Source: a virus. Taken from it: a DNA stretch of 40,333 nt. Location of the stretch: positions 1-40,333 of the IMG/VR virus record IMGVR_UViG_3300018421_000068. The stretch is one strand, 5' to 3'. A program made the position numbers and the translations under genes. The notes below the pieces were generated by a model, which worked only from the letters and a program-made list of their open reading frames with translations, did no database searches and was not told the DNA's origin. The stretch's first letter is position 1, and the number at the start of each line of letters is the position of its first letter. Shown here piece after piece: positions 22,953 through 29,870 of this stretch.

Positions 22953-23713
22953 GGCGTGATCTCTGGGGCTTCAACGGATTCAGCCAAACGGCTCTTAGAC
23001 CATGCACCACAATCTGCGCAGAGCCACTGCTGATAGGTCGCAACCTGCGTATACTTGTACCCACTAGGTTCGATATCATCAGAACCGCAAGTCGGGCAGG
23101 AACTTCCGCCGTTGTACACATTAAAGTTAGGGTGGTCAGTCATCCACGGGCGAAGCTCAAAATAAACGCTGCGCAACAAATCTACATCCTGCTTAGCGTA
23201 CTTTGTCATCAGCTTCCACATCTTCATGTCGCCACGCATGCAACCCGCCCACGTCTCAAACCCTCCAGTATTCACCTTACGGCCCAAACCAAGATGCTGC
23301 CCAAGATGGTCAAGTTTGTTAGAATTGAACATGAAGTACTTCCTGGCAACTTTCAAAGTGTCAATCTGGCGCACAGGAGACACCGGTCCCAAACCGTGGG
23401 CAACGAAACGTGCATTGGCCTTGCGAAGATCAAAGCGGTCACCATTATGGGCAACCACAACATCAGCTTCGTTGAGCAGGCCCCACAAAGAAAGAACAAC
23501 CTGCATGTCGTCCTCTGGGTCCTTCTTGTACGTATCCGCAAAGTCGGGCAGCGCCACAACCTGAGTCTTTTTCTGATGCTCCCACCGGTAGGCGAAGCAG
23601 AGCATATACCACTCTCGCTCGTGCTCAATCACGTTTTGTTCGTGCTGGCCCCAAACGTAGCTCAAGTTAGGTGCTGTCTCAATGTCATAATACAGTATTT
23701 TTGGTGCTGTCAT
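22949..23713 (-). CDS. DnaQ/RNase H-like 3'-5' exonuclease with C-terminal zinc ribbon
   Basis: A 254-residue protein. It has a DEDDy-type exonuclease layout: KILYYDIETAPNLSYVWG (D-x-E), VVVAHNGDRFDLRKANARF (second motif) and YAKQDVDLLRSVY (Y-x-x-x-D). The C-terminus has two CxxC knuckles (CPTCGSDD and CADCGAW) about 30 residues apart, a zinc ribbon likely to bind DNA. It could degrade host DNA or process replication ends; the polymerase already has its own proofreading domain. The start is ATG 23713: a promoter -10 box lies exactly 7 nt upstream, so the mRNA is predicted to be leaderless. The longer upstream frame overlaps the regulator gene and is rejected. Confidence 0.8.
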   Translation of the reverse strand: MTAPKILYYDIETAPNLSYVWGQHEQNVIEHEREWYMLCFAYRWEHQKKTQVVALPDFADTYKKDPEDDMQVVLSLWGLLNEADVVVAHNGDRFDLRKANARFVAHGLGPVSPVRQIDTLKVARKYFMFNSNKLDHLGQHLGLGRKVNTGGFETWAGCMRGDMKMWKLMTKYAKQDVDLLRSVYFELRPWMTDHPNFNVYNGGSSCPTCGSDDIEPSGYKYTQVATYQQWLCADCGAWSKSRLAESVEAPEITP

Positions 23714-23720
23714 AGTAGAC

Positions 23721-23749
23721 ATTATATCACACTCGACGCAGAAATGCAA
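23721..23749 (-). promoter_or_regulatory. Leaderless promoter of the exonuclease gene
   Basis: The minus strand reads TTGCAT (23744-23749), a 17-nt spacer, then a perfect TATAAT (23721-23726). The ATG at 23713 follows after 7 nt, where transcription should start. No ribosome site exists. The -35 region lies inside the 3' end of the winged-helix gene. Confidence 0.75.
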
Positions 23750-23979
23750 GCCTGCAGCCGTCGGATGTCTTCTAATTCCGCAAAGCCTGGTGCGGCATAA
23801 AAATATGTGCGACGGTTTGTCCGTTCTTTGCGAAGGACGCCTTCTTTGACGAGGCGGTCTAACGCACGCCAAACATGCTGGAAGCGCATGCCAAGTTCGT
23901 CAGCGATCTGCTTCTGAGTCATGTCAGGATTTTCAAGCACCATAAGGAGTACTCTGGCGTTAGCTGTCAGAATTCTCAC
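23722..23979 (-). CDS. Winged helix-turn-helix transcriptional regulator
   Basis: An 85-residue protein. The sequence MTQKQIADELGMRFQHVWRA is a helix-turn-helix, followed by LDRLVKEGVLRKERTN and RRTYFYA, the wing. It resembles small MarR/ArsR-like one-domain regulators. The start is GTG 23979 or TTG 23982, both overlapping the end of the preceding gene by about 20 nt. The exonuclease promoter lies inside its 3' end. It may regulate the promoters at 24503-24531 or 23721-23749, which is inference. Confidence 0.8.
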   Translation of the reverse strand: MRILTANARVLLMVLENPDMTQKQIADELGMRFQHVWRALDRLVKEGVLRKERTNRRTYFYAAPGFAELEDIRRLQACISASSVI

Positions 23980-24496
23980 CAAACACCGCCGACTCTGCCG
24001 CCGCCAGCGAAACGTCCATTTCGGCCATTTCGGTCTGCATCATTTTAGTGGTCTCTCGCAAACTGGAAATGCCTGACTCAAGGGCGGAGATTCTATCTTT
24101 TAAGTCTTGTAGCTCGTTGGCTAAAAAAAGCATACGATGAGCGCTGCTGCCTAACTTTTCCATCTCGGATGCCGTGGTGCTGTGTGCGGCGGTGTCAATC
24201 ATCATGCTGCGAACCATGTCACGATAATGGGCCAACGCTTCAGCGTAAGTAGAATTAGACTTTGATAATGATATTAGTAGGTCTTCAAACTCTGGGCCGC
24301 ACCGAAAAACTCCAGCGTCGATATCGTGCTCCAGAAAGCCTGCTTTAGACATTTGTACTAGCGAAGGATACAGCGGACTTTTAGGGTCGGTTGAAATAAC
24401 ACCACCCTGTTTAATCAAGGTATTGACAGCATCCTTTGTTCTGTCAAGAGGGTTTGCCCAAGGTTTGCCGATAAGACCACTGTTTACTTGTACCAT
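23960..24496 (-). CDS. Hypothetical protein with coiled coil, possibly regulatory, 178 residues
   Basis: The N-terminal half (TKDAVNTLIKQGGVIST, then YPSLVQMSKAGFLEHDIDAG) has a helix-rich, winged-helix-like pattern. The C-terminal half is a coiled coil (LANELQDLKDRISALESGIS, then SLRETTKMMQTEMAEMDV). No family is recognised. The gene opens the regulatory operon, its end overlaps the winged-helix gene, and it starts at ATG 24496 exactly 6 nt after a near-consensus -10 box with no ribosome site, so it is predicted to be leaderless. A DNA-binding or anti-repressor role is possible but unproven. Confidence 0.6.
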   Translation of the reverse strand: MVQVNSGLIGKPWANPLDRTKDAVNTLIKQGGVISTDPKSPLYPSLVQMSKAGFLEHDIDAGVFRCGPEFEDLLISLSKSNSTYAEALAHYRDMVRSMMIDTAAHSTTASEMEKLGSSAHRMLFLANELQDLKDRISALESGISSLRETTKMMQTEMAEMDVSLAAAESAVFGENSDS

Positions 24497-24502
24497 ACCC
24501 GT

Positions 24503-24531
24503 AGTATAGCAAACACCGTAACGCCTGTCAA
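24503..24531 (-). promoter_or_regulatory. Consensus leaderless promoter of the regulatory operon
   Basis: The minus strand reads TTGACA (24526-24531), a 17-nt spacer, then TATACT (24503-24508), with ATG 24496 after 6 nt. The -35 box is perfect and spacing is optimal. It begins 1 nt after the stop codon of the thermonuclease gene. Its position implies initiation at the start codon. Confidence 0.85.
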
Positions 24532-24532
24532 T

Positions 24533-24904
24533 CTAACGCTTGCCACCAAAGTACTCAACACCGTGGCCAGCGTCAATAATCTGCGTATTCAAACAAGCCG
24601 TCTTAGCGTCATCAGCGTACACATACGCTAAAATACGGCCATACTTACCACCGCTGTCTTTTAAGGTCTGTATAAAAACATTAGAACAGCCATCGAACCA
24701 GTCATCTACATACTCTTTTGCTGCGAGACCCAAAGCTTTTTCCTGTAAGTCTTTTGTTCGGGATTCCGGCGTATTTACACCATACAGACGAACTCGTATT
24801 TTATGAAAAACACTAAAACCAAGATCAACGATAAAATCAATAGTGTCGCCGTCTACAACTCTATCAACTTTTGCTTTGTAAAAGTACTCAAGCCCTTCGG
24901 CCAT
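24533..24904 (-). CDS. Thermonuclease-like (SNase) protein
   Basis: A 123-residue protein with the staphylococcal-nuclease fold: VDRVVDGDTIDFIVDLGF, then IRVRLYGVNTPES, the R/E catalytic region, and KYGRILAYVYAD. The catalytic arginines (RLYG and GRILA), Glu (PES) and Asp (DGDT) are all present. SNases cut DNA or RNA with calcium. No signal peptide is present, so it should act in the cytoplasm, perhaps degrading host nucleic acid. The ATG shares one base with the endolysin stop (TAATG), giving a lysis-linked operon. Confidence 0.9.
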   Translation of the reverse strand: MAEGLEYFYKAKVDRVVDGDTIDFIVDLGFSVFHKIRVRLYGVNTPESRTKDLQEKALGLAAKEYVDDWFDGCSNVFIQTLKDSGGKYGRILAYVYADDAKTACLNTQIIDAGHGVEYFGGKR

Positions 24905-25908
24905 TACCCAAACATCTTTGCCCAGGTAAGCGGACCGACAACACCGTCTTGACGTAGGCCATTGGCCGTCTGCCAGTTTACAATAACTCCGTGTGTCTTG
25001 GGGCCAAAGAACCCGTCGACCGGCTGAGCACCAACCTTAGCTTGAATGGCTTTCACTACATCGCCCCGCCACCCATTGCGGATAGGGCGCCCAGGATACT
25101 CGGGGGCAGGGGCCGGGGCGGGGGTAGGAGCCGCCTCAGTCCTATCCTCTGCCTTGTCTGCCGCAGACGGTCCATCATCCGCAACCACGGCAGTGCTAGA
25201 ATCAGTCATAGCCTTGTACGTATCGGGCCCGACAATTCCGTCTACAAACAAATCGTGCTCAGCCTGCCACTTCTTCACCGCCGCCTCGGTAAGCGGACCG
25301 AAAGCACCATCCGCCTCAACCCCAACCACGGCCTGAATTTCCTTGACTTGATCTCCCTTCGACCCCACCTGCAACCAAGGGTCCTTACCAGCAGGCTTGC
25401 GAGCAGTCTTTCTTGCAGGGGGAGTCTTAATCGCCTTCGGGGGATCACCAAGCAGCCGCTGGAAAACATCAACATAATGCTGGGCGTCATCCGCATGCTC
25501 ATTGCTAATTTCGAAATGAAGCCAGTCGCCACCCGGCGACCCACTCATTGCATGGCTAGTGTAGGTACGCCAAGCATTCCGGTCGCACCTCCACCCACGC
25601 CCGTGAGGTCGTGGCCAGTAATCAAGCAGCAACTCAATGCCAAGCTCCTCGGCATTCTCGGTCAAAAAGTCACACAGCTTCTCACAATCAGCGTAATTAC
25701 CAGTACCACGATAGTTGCCGCCCCGCCACGACACATCAGCAGCCCTACCGGTCGAATGAACACTTGGCTTAGACTTGCCACGCATATTGCGCACAACAAG
25801 CGTACCATTATTCCACAAACCAAAATACGCCTCAATAAGATCAACGAGCATTTCCATGCCCGCCCTCTTAGCACGAGCAGTGCGATCATAACCGGTGTAA
25901 GTAGCCAT
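24904..25908 (-). CDS. Endolysin: M15-like peptidase with two peptidoglycan-binding domains
   Basis: A 334-residue protein starting at ATG 25908 with AAAGGA upstream. The N-terminal catalytic domain (about 1-155) has SVHSTGRAADVSW (H-x-x-G-R-A-x-D, zinc ligands) and DWLHFEIS (the second His with D/E), the M15/VanY layout of D-Ala-D-Ala or endopeptidases. A Pro/Lys linker follows, then PG_binding_1 repeats: LQVGSKGDQVKEIQAVV with GAFGPLTEAAVKKWQ (about 178-235), and WRGDVVKAIQAKVGAQ with GFFGPKTHGVIVNW (about 283-335). Two such domains suit a Gram-positive cell wall. Lysis role: release of progeny. Confidence 0.9.
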   Translation of the reverse strand: MATYTGYDRTARAKRAGMEMLVDLIEAYFGLWNNGTLVVRNMRGKSKPSVHSTGRAADVSWRGGNYRGTGNYADCEKLCDFLTENAEELGIELLLDYWPRPHGRGWRCDRNAWRTYTSHAMSGSPGGDWLHFEISNEHADDAQHYVDVFQRLLGDPPKAIKTPPARKTARKPAGKDPWLQVGSKGDQVKEIQAVVGVEADGAFGPLTEAAVKKWQAEHDLFVDGIVGPDTYKAMTDSSTAVVADDGPSAADKAEDRTEAAPTPAPAPAPEYPGRPIRNGWRGDVVKAIQAKVGAQPVDGFFGPKTHGVIVNWQTANGLRQDGVVGPLTWAKMFG

Positions 25909-25977
25909 CAAAAAAGTCCTTTCGGATAAACAATATTCAATAATAGTTTACACCAAAAGCACAGGCGTGGCCAGCAA

Positions 25978-26355
25978 TTAAGGCTTACACTGCCACTGCC
26001 GCCAACCATTATCACGCTCCACAACCTTATAAGTCAGGTTCGTCATCAGAACGGGATCAAACCTGTGCGACGGATCAGACAACTCATCCCACCCCCAATA
26101 GTGGGCTTCAGCGTGCCAGGTGCCGTACAGGTACTGAAAAAGGCCAGTGGCTGTACTGTGCCTATTTCTAGCCCACGGTTTCCAACGAGACTCGCACCAC
26201 GCCACTTGTACCGCAGCTTCAGCGGTGGTGACCGGGTGGTCTTCAAAAACAAACTCCACGTATGGGCGAATGTAAGTTTCACACTGCTCAGAGGTCTCAC
26301 ATGGAGTTCTGGCGTTCATCATTAAAATCCAGGCTACTACAAGCTCTGCAAACAT
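25978..26355 (-). CDS. Transglycosylase/lysozyme-like secreted protein
   Basis: A 125-residue protein starting at ATG 26355 with GGAAGGGG upstream. Residues 2-15 (FAELVVAWILMMNA) form a short hydrophobic start suggesting export or membrane anchoring. The catalytic region is typical of SLT-type lytic transglycosylases: VAWCESRWKPWARN (catalytic Glu), STATGLFQYLYGTW and LTYKVVERDNGWRQW. It cleaves glycan strands of peptidoglycan. It is the first gene after the lysis promoter at 26393-26420, followed by the endolysin. It could alternatively be a resuscitation-promoting-factor-like enzyme. Confidence 0.75.
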   Translation of the reverse strand: MFAELVVAWILMMNARTPCETSEQCETYIRPYVEFVFEDHPVTTAEAAVQVAWCESRWKPWARNRHSTATGLFQYLYGTWHAEAHYWGWDELSDPSHRFDPVLMTNLTYKVVERDNGWRQWQCKP

Positions 26356-26392
26356 AATGTCCCCTTCCGCTATGTTTTTGAAGCATTGAATT

Positions 26393-26420
26393 AGTCTAGC
26401 ACGTGGCAGGTAAATGTCAA
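26393..26420 (-). promoter_or_regulatory. Sigma70-type promoter for the lysis genes
   Basis: The minus strand reads TTGACA (26415-26420), a 16-nt spacer, then TAGACT (26393-26398), with a leader of about 35 nt containing GGAAGGGG before ATG 26355. It sits in the 103-nt gap between the fibre block and the lysis block. Confidence 0.75.
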
Positions 26421-26458
26421 GTTGTGAATATATTAACTACCCCACAGTAGGATACACA

Positions 26459-28306
26459 CTACATATGTGCGGTTGCATCTGCATCGCTGCCAAACTGAAC
26501 TGCCTTTCGCTGTCCATCAACCCCGCCAGTAGCCACAGCCATCAGCAATGCTACAGGATTGGCTAGGCCACCTCCCGCACTACTAGATACCAACGCAGGG
26601 GCCCGTTTTAACTCAATCGTTAATTCATCTGAAGTTGTAACAGTTGCATCGTTCAAATCTGTTACAGTCAACTTAACAGTATAGGTGCCCAGTTGGGCAT
26701 ACGTATGTTCTATGGTGCCAGAACCATCAGCCACACTCTGTGTTTTACCGTCACCAAAATTCCAATCTAAGCGAACTTGACTACGGACCGTAATGCTTAA
26801 CACATAATCAAGCTTTACTGTTAACCCGTCTATGCTTTTCTGTAGAATACGAACCGACAATGGCGGTGCCTCTAAATCACCGTCCTCCTCCTCCCCCTCG
26901 TCCACTTCTGGAATAGATGAGGGGGGTAAAGTTTCCGCATTACCTGTAGCAATAACGCCTTCCCACTTATGTAAACCTGTCGAGTGCGACGACCCTAAAC
27001 CAAAAATATTATTGTTTAAAGACCTATCTATGAGGTCTTGCATAAAATTGTCTATATTAGGAATACTAGATTGCGAAGTGTAACCCGAAAATTGAATGGT
27101 ATTTCCCAACGGATTCTGCACAATTTGGTATGTACGTCTTTGTATGGTTATCTTATCCCTTTTTGTTGATCTAGCGGGCACTGTGGCATACTGATTAAAA
27201 GAACTTCCATGAGCAGAAATGTAATCCATATGAAAAGGAACCCGGGGCATCCCCGACATCTGCTTCGGCATACCATACGTCCATCGACTATCTGCGGCTC
27301 CCCTGACCCCGGCCGCATACCCGAGCCCCGGGTTAGTACCAGTTTCGTCTTTGTAGCTTAAAGGCTCGTCATTCCAATCAGGGTTATCAGGGCCAATACC
27401 ATTAGGCCAAAAAAATCCTAAATATGCTTGAACCTGCGGAGTCCAAAACGCCGTCGGCTTATTTGGCTTCGTGTTACCAAACCCCACACCACCAACATCC
27501 TGTTGGAACGTCGTCCACGCCCCACCACCTTCCTCGGGCGGTCGATTGGGAAATGGCCCAAAGTGCAAGTTCTCCAAATCAAACCAATCAGGACCCCGAA
27601 CACTTAGTCTCCAGCCGCCCGGCCCTCCAGAATGGGCGAGGTGCATGTTAAACGACACCCATCCTGCGCCGGAAGGAAGCGCCACCAATCTGGCATCTTC
27701 AGGATAAAACCTCTGCCTGGTGTAATAGACTGACTTAGCGTCAGCAATCTTTACCGGTTTCCCCCTCCAAAACGGAGTAGGGAACCAAACCCCAGGAAAA
27801 TGTCCCACCACTTCAACCGGGTCGGTCGGCGAATTTTGATGCAACGTTCTAGCGGGCCACCCACCCCGAGGATTGTCAATATACCGGTGAACCCCACTAC
27901 CTTCTTCGTAGCGCACCTGACTATTATTAGAGGCCAACAAATTATTTACATCATCATCTTTTGTGAAAATGTTACCAATAAAGTGATGATAATGCCCAGA
28001 CTCAGCACCTGGAACAACCAACGGATCAGCTTTTAACCCTACACCAGTAGACTGGGACCCGTTCCAATTCGGGTCACTGTGTGTGGCCGTCGCTGTCACA
28101 AGCGTCATAGCGTCATTAACCATACCCCGTTCTAATAAATGTGTCTGAATTTCCAGAGAGCTGTCCCGTAAAACTAGAGTATTATTCGAATCAAAACCAT
28201 ACCACGAAGTGGTATCTTTACGGCCCTTGTCATTGTAATTGGCATCCGATCCAAAAGAAGTGTCGCCGGTTGTTGTTTGATAATTTACTACGGGACGAGT
28301 AGGCAT
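26459..28306 (-). CDS. Fibre-region protein with a DUF1996-like domain and a PKD domain
   Basis: A 615-residue protein starting at ATG 28306, without signal peptide. About 60-400 is a DUF1996-like domain: DPLVVPGAESGHYHHFIGN (94-112, clustered His), GVWFPTPFWRGKPVKIADA (172-190), SVYYTRQRF, ALPSGAGW and HMDYISAHGSS. An acidic linker (DEGEEEDGDLEAPP) leads to a PKD domain: RLDWNFGDGKTQ, then IEHTYAQLGTYTVKLTVTDL. The C-terminus is Gly/Ala-rich. PKD domains are beta-sandwich spacers or adhesion modules. It lies after modular fibres and before the lysis genes, so a virion adhesin is likely. The domain is shared with the secreted protein at 1170-2309. Confidence 0.7.
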   Translation of the reverse strand: MPTRPVVNYQTTTGDTSFGSDANYNDKGRKDTTSWYGFDSNNTLVLRDSSLEIQTHLLERGMVNDAMTLVTATATHSDPNWNGSQSTGVGLKADPLVVPGAESGHYHHFIGNIFTKDDDVNNLLASNNSQVRYEEGSGVHRYIDNPRGGWPARTLHQNSPTDPVEVVGHFPGVWFPTPFWRGKPVKIADAKSVYYTRQRFYPEDARLVALPSGAGWVSFNMHLAHSGGPGGWRLSVRGPDWFDLENLHFGPFPNRPPEEGGGAWTTFQQDVGGVGFGNTKPNKPTAFWTPQVQAYLGFFWPNGIGPDNPDWNDEPLSYKDETGTNPGLGYAAGVRGAADSRWTYGMPKQMSGMPRVPFHMDYISAHGSSFNQYATVPARSTKRDKITIQRRTYQIVQNPLGNTIQFSGYTSQSSIPNIDNFMQDLIDRSLNNNIFGLGSSHSTGLHKWEGVIATGNAETLPPSSIPEVDEGEEEDGDLEAPPLSVRILQKSIDGLTVKLDYVLSITVRSQVRLDWNFGDGKTQSVADGSGTIEHTYAQLGTYTVKLTVTDLNDATVTTSDELTIELKRAPALVSSSAGGGLANPVALLMAVATGGVDGQRKAVQFGSDADATAHM

Positions 28307-28319
28307 ATATCACAATCTT

Positions 28320-29819
28320 TCAACTAGGAATAACAATTAAAGCACTAAAACCGTTATTGTACGTATCGGCAGGTTCTTTAGTTGAACTAGTCTTAGCCCC
28401 AGTAGACCCCCCCGCTAAGCCACTATATGTCTGAGACACAAGCTTCTGCACATGTCGCAAACTATTGCCCGACTCCGCCCCCGGGGTGCCCTCTATCCCA
28501 TGAGAAATCATCCCTGCGGGCGTCGACAAAAAATCAGTCATGTCAACCTTCGGTTGCATTTGAGGCTGGGTGGCCGAGTTACCTTTATTAAAATACCCAA
28601 AATACCCCAAAACCAAACTATTAGCAGAATAAGAAACACTATCAGCCGAAAGCGTTGCAGTAGTAGCAGTTGGGGAGTTCGACGCTGCACCAGCCCCACT
28701 ATCCCCATCCCCATTCCAAATATCGTTGTTAGTAGTATTGCCCTTGAAAGTAGAAAACGACTCAACATTCGTGGTGTAAGTAGGGATACTCGTCGTATCC
28801 GCCCCACGTACAACAGCCAACGATAAAAGTCGACTACCGGTACCATTGTCGGTAGACCACGTATGTGTGCCTAAATTGCCAGGATCGTTTGCTCCAACAA
28901 CTCGATAATACGCAATCATTTGGACAGAATAATCATCTTCATCATCCGAGGAACCGCCATCATCACCAGGTCCAGGTGGTTCCTCGGCAGAAATAATCGC
29001 ATCCTCGGCAAAACCAAACAACTGTGTCCACCCGGCAGGTGCTGTAACTCTGTCCGTATTCAAATAAGCACCCGTGCCCTGATACACAACCAAAAGCAAA
29101 TCACCCTGCTGCAACACACCGGATTGATTCAAGAAATGCACACTATCAAAATCAATTACATCCGACGTACTAGCACCAGATTGGCCCGAATAATGCTGAA
29201 TCTGAGAATAAACCAAATACGGTGCCACAGTAGTAGGCTCAACACTAATCGCCGTCGTAGCACCCGTATTCAGATCAGACAGCAAAATATACATCATGTT
29301 CCATGACGACCCGCCATCATAAGTCCACAATAAGAAATCGTGTGAACTGTCGTTGGCCACGCTCGTCGGGGCAGCTGTTGAACCAATATCACTAATTGAT
29401 GAATCGTAGCTAACAGACCATCCAGACCCACTAGAGTTAGCCAGCCTTAAAGTAAGCATATGCATTTGTGGGATAGTAGTTAATCCTAAACCATCTAAAA
29501 ACGCATTATCAACTACAACTGATGCATTAACCGCTTTATATAACATCGAAGGGACCGCAGCTTGGACTGTAACTCCATTGGATATATCAGTATTAATTGT
29601 GCCTATAGCGGTGTCTATGCTGTCCAGCACTTGCTGCAAAGTACCGCCCTGTAAAGTACCCCAGTTGTTAGCGTCCAAACTGACAGTCCCCCCTGATAAA
29701 TCTGGGGCTGCCGCACGAATCTTCTTCCAAACACCAGCGGCGGCGCTGTACGACCAAGTCTTTGAATCAAAAGTATAAGTTTGCCCATCAGAAGGGTTAG
29801 ACGGTAAAGAAATTGGCAT
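28320..29819 (-). CDS. Modular tail fibre protein A, 499 residues
   Basis: The N-terminal module (MPISLPSNPSDGQTYTF, then KTWSYSAAAGVWKKI) is the short fibre-adaptor type shared with three other genes here. Residues about 110-190 (HMLTLRLANSSGSGWSV, then FLLWTYDGGSSWNMMYI) and the C-terminal half (GDLLLVVYQG, RLLSLAVVRGADT, LRHVQKLVSQTYS, SALIVIPS) align throughout with the next gene upstream (29871-31349), so they are paralogs. The C-terminal half has a lectin-like, beta-rich composition. Predicted role: receptor-binding or structural fibre. No catalytic motif was seen. Confidence 0.68.
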   Translation of the reverse strand: MPISLPSNPSDGQTYTFDSKTWSYSAAAGVWKKIRAAAPDLSGGTVSLDANNWGTLQGGTLQQVLDSIDTAIGTINTDISNGVTVQAAVPSMLYKAVNASVVVDNAFLDGLGLTTIPQMHMLTLRLANSSGSGWSVSYDSSISDIGSTAAPTSVANDSSHDFLLWTYDGGSSWNMMYILLSDLNTGATTAISVEPTTVAPYLVYSQIQHYSGQSGASTSDVIDFDSVHFLNQSGVLQQGDLLLVVYQGTGAYLNTDRVTAPAGWTQLFGFAEDAIISAEEPPGPGDDGGSSDDEDDYSVQMIAYYRVVGANDPGNLGTHTWSTDNGTGSRLLSLAVVRGADTTSIPTYTTNVESFSTFKGNTTNNDIWNGDGDSGAGAASNSPTATTATLSADSVSYSANSLVLGYFGYFNKGNSATQPQMQPKVDMTDFLSTPAGMISHGIEGTPGAESGNSLRHVQKLVSQTYSGLAGGSTGAKTSSTKEPADTYNNGFSALIVIPS

Positions 29820-29848
29820 ATTGCTACCTCAAACTGTAAATCCAAATA

Positions 29849-29855
29849 TATTCTA
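29849..29855 (-). promoter_or_regulatory. TAnAATA box upstream of fibre protein A
   Basis: TAGAATA on the minus strand, 29 nt before the ATG at 29819, the same distance as the box before the paralogous gene at 29871-31349. No clear -35 element. Confidence 0.42.
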
Positions 29856-29870
29856 CCACAACTACACCCA

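Noticed and set aside
22949-23872. 307-residue version of the exonuclease
   Set aside because: The first 50 residues are Arg-rich nonsense overlapping the winged-helix gene; the promoter geometry sets the start at 23713.
24991-25929. 312-residue plus-strand open frame
   Set aside because: It mirrors the endolysin gene, whose catalytic and binding motifs are clear on the minus strand; the translation is basic and unlike any protein.
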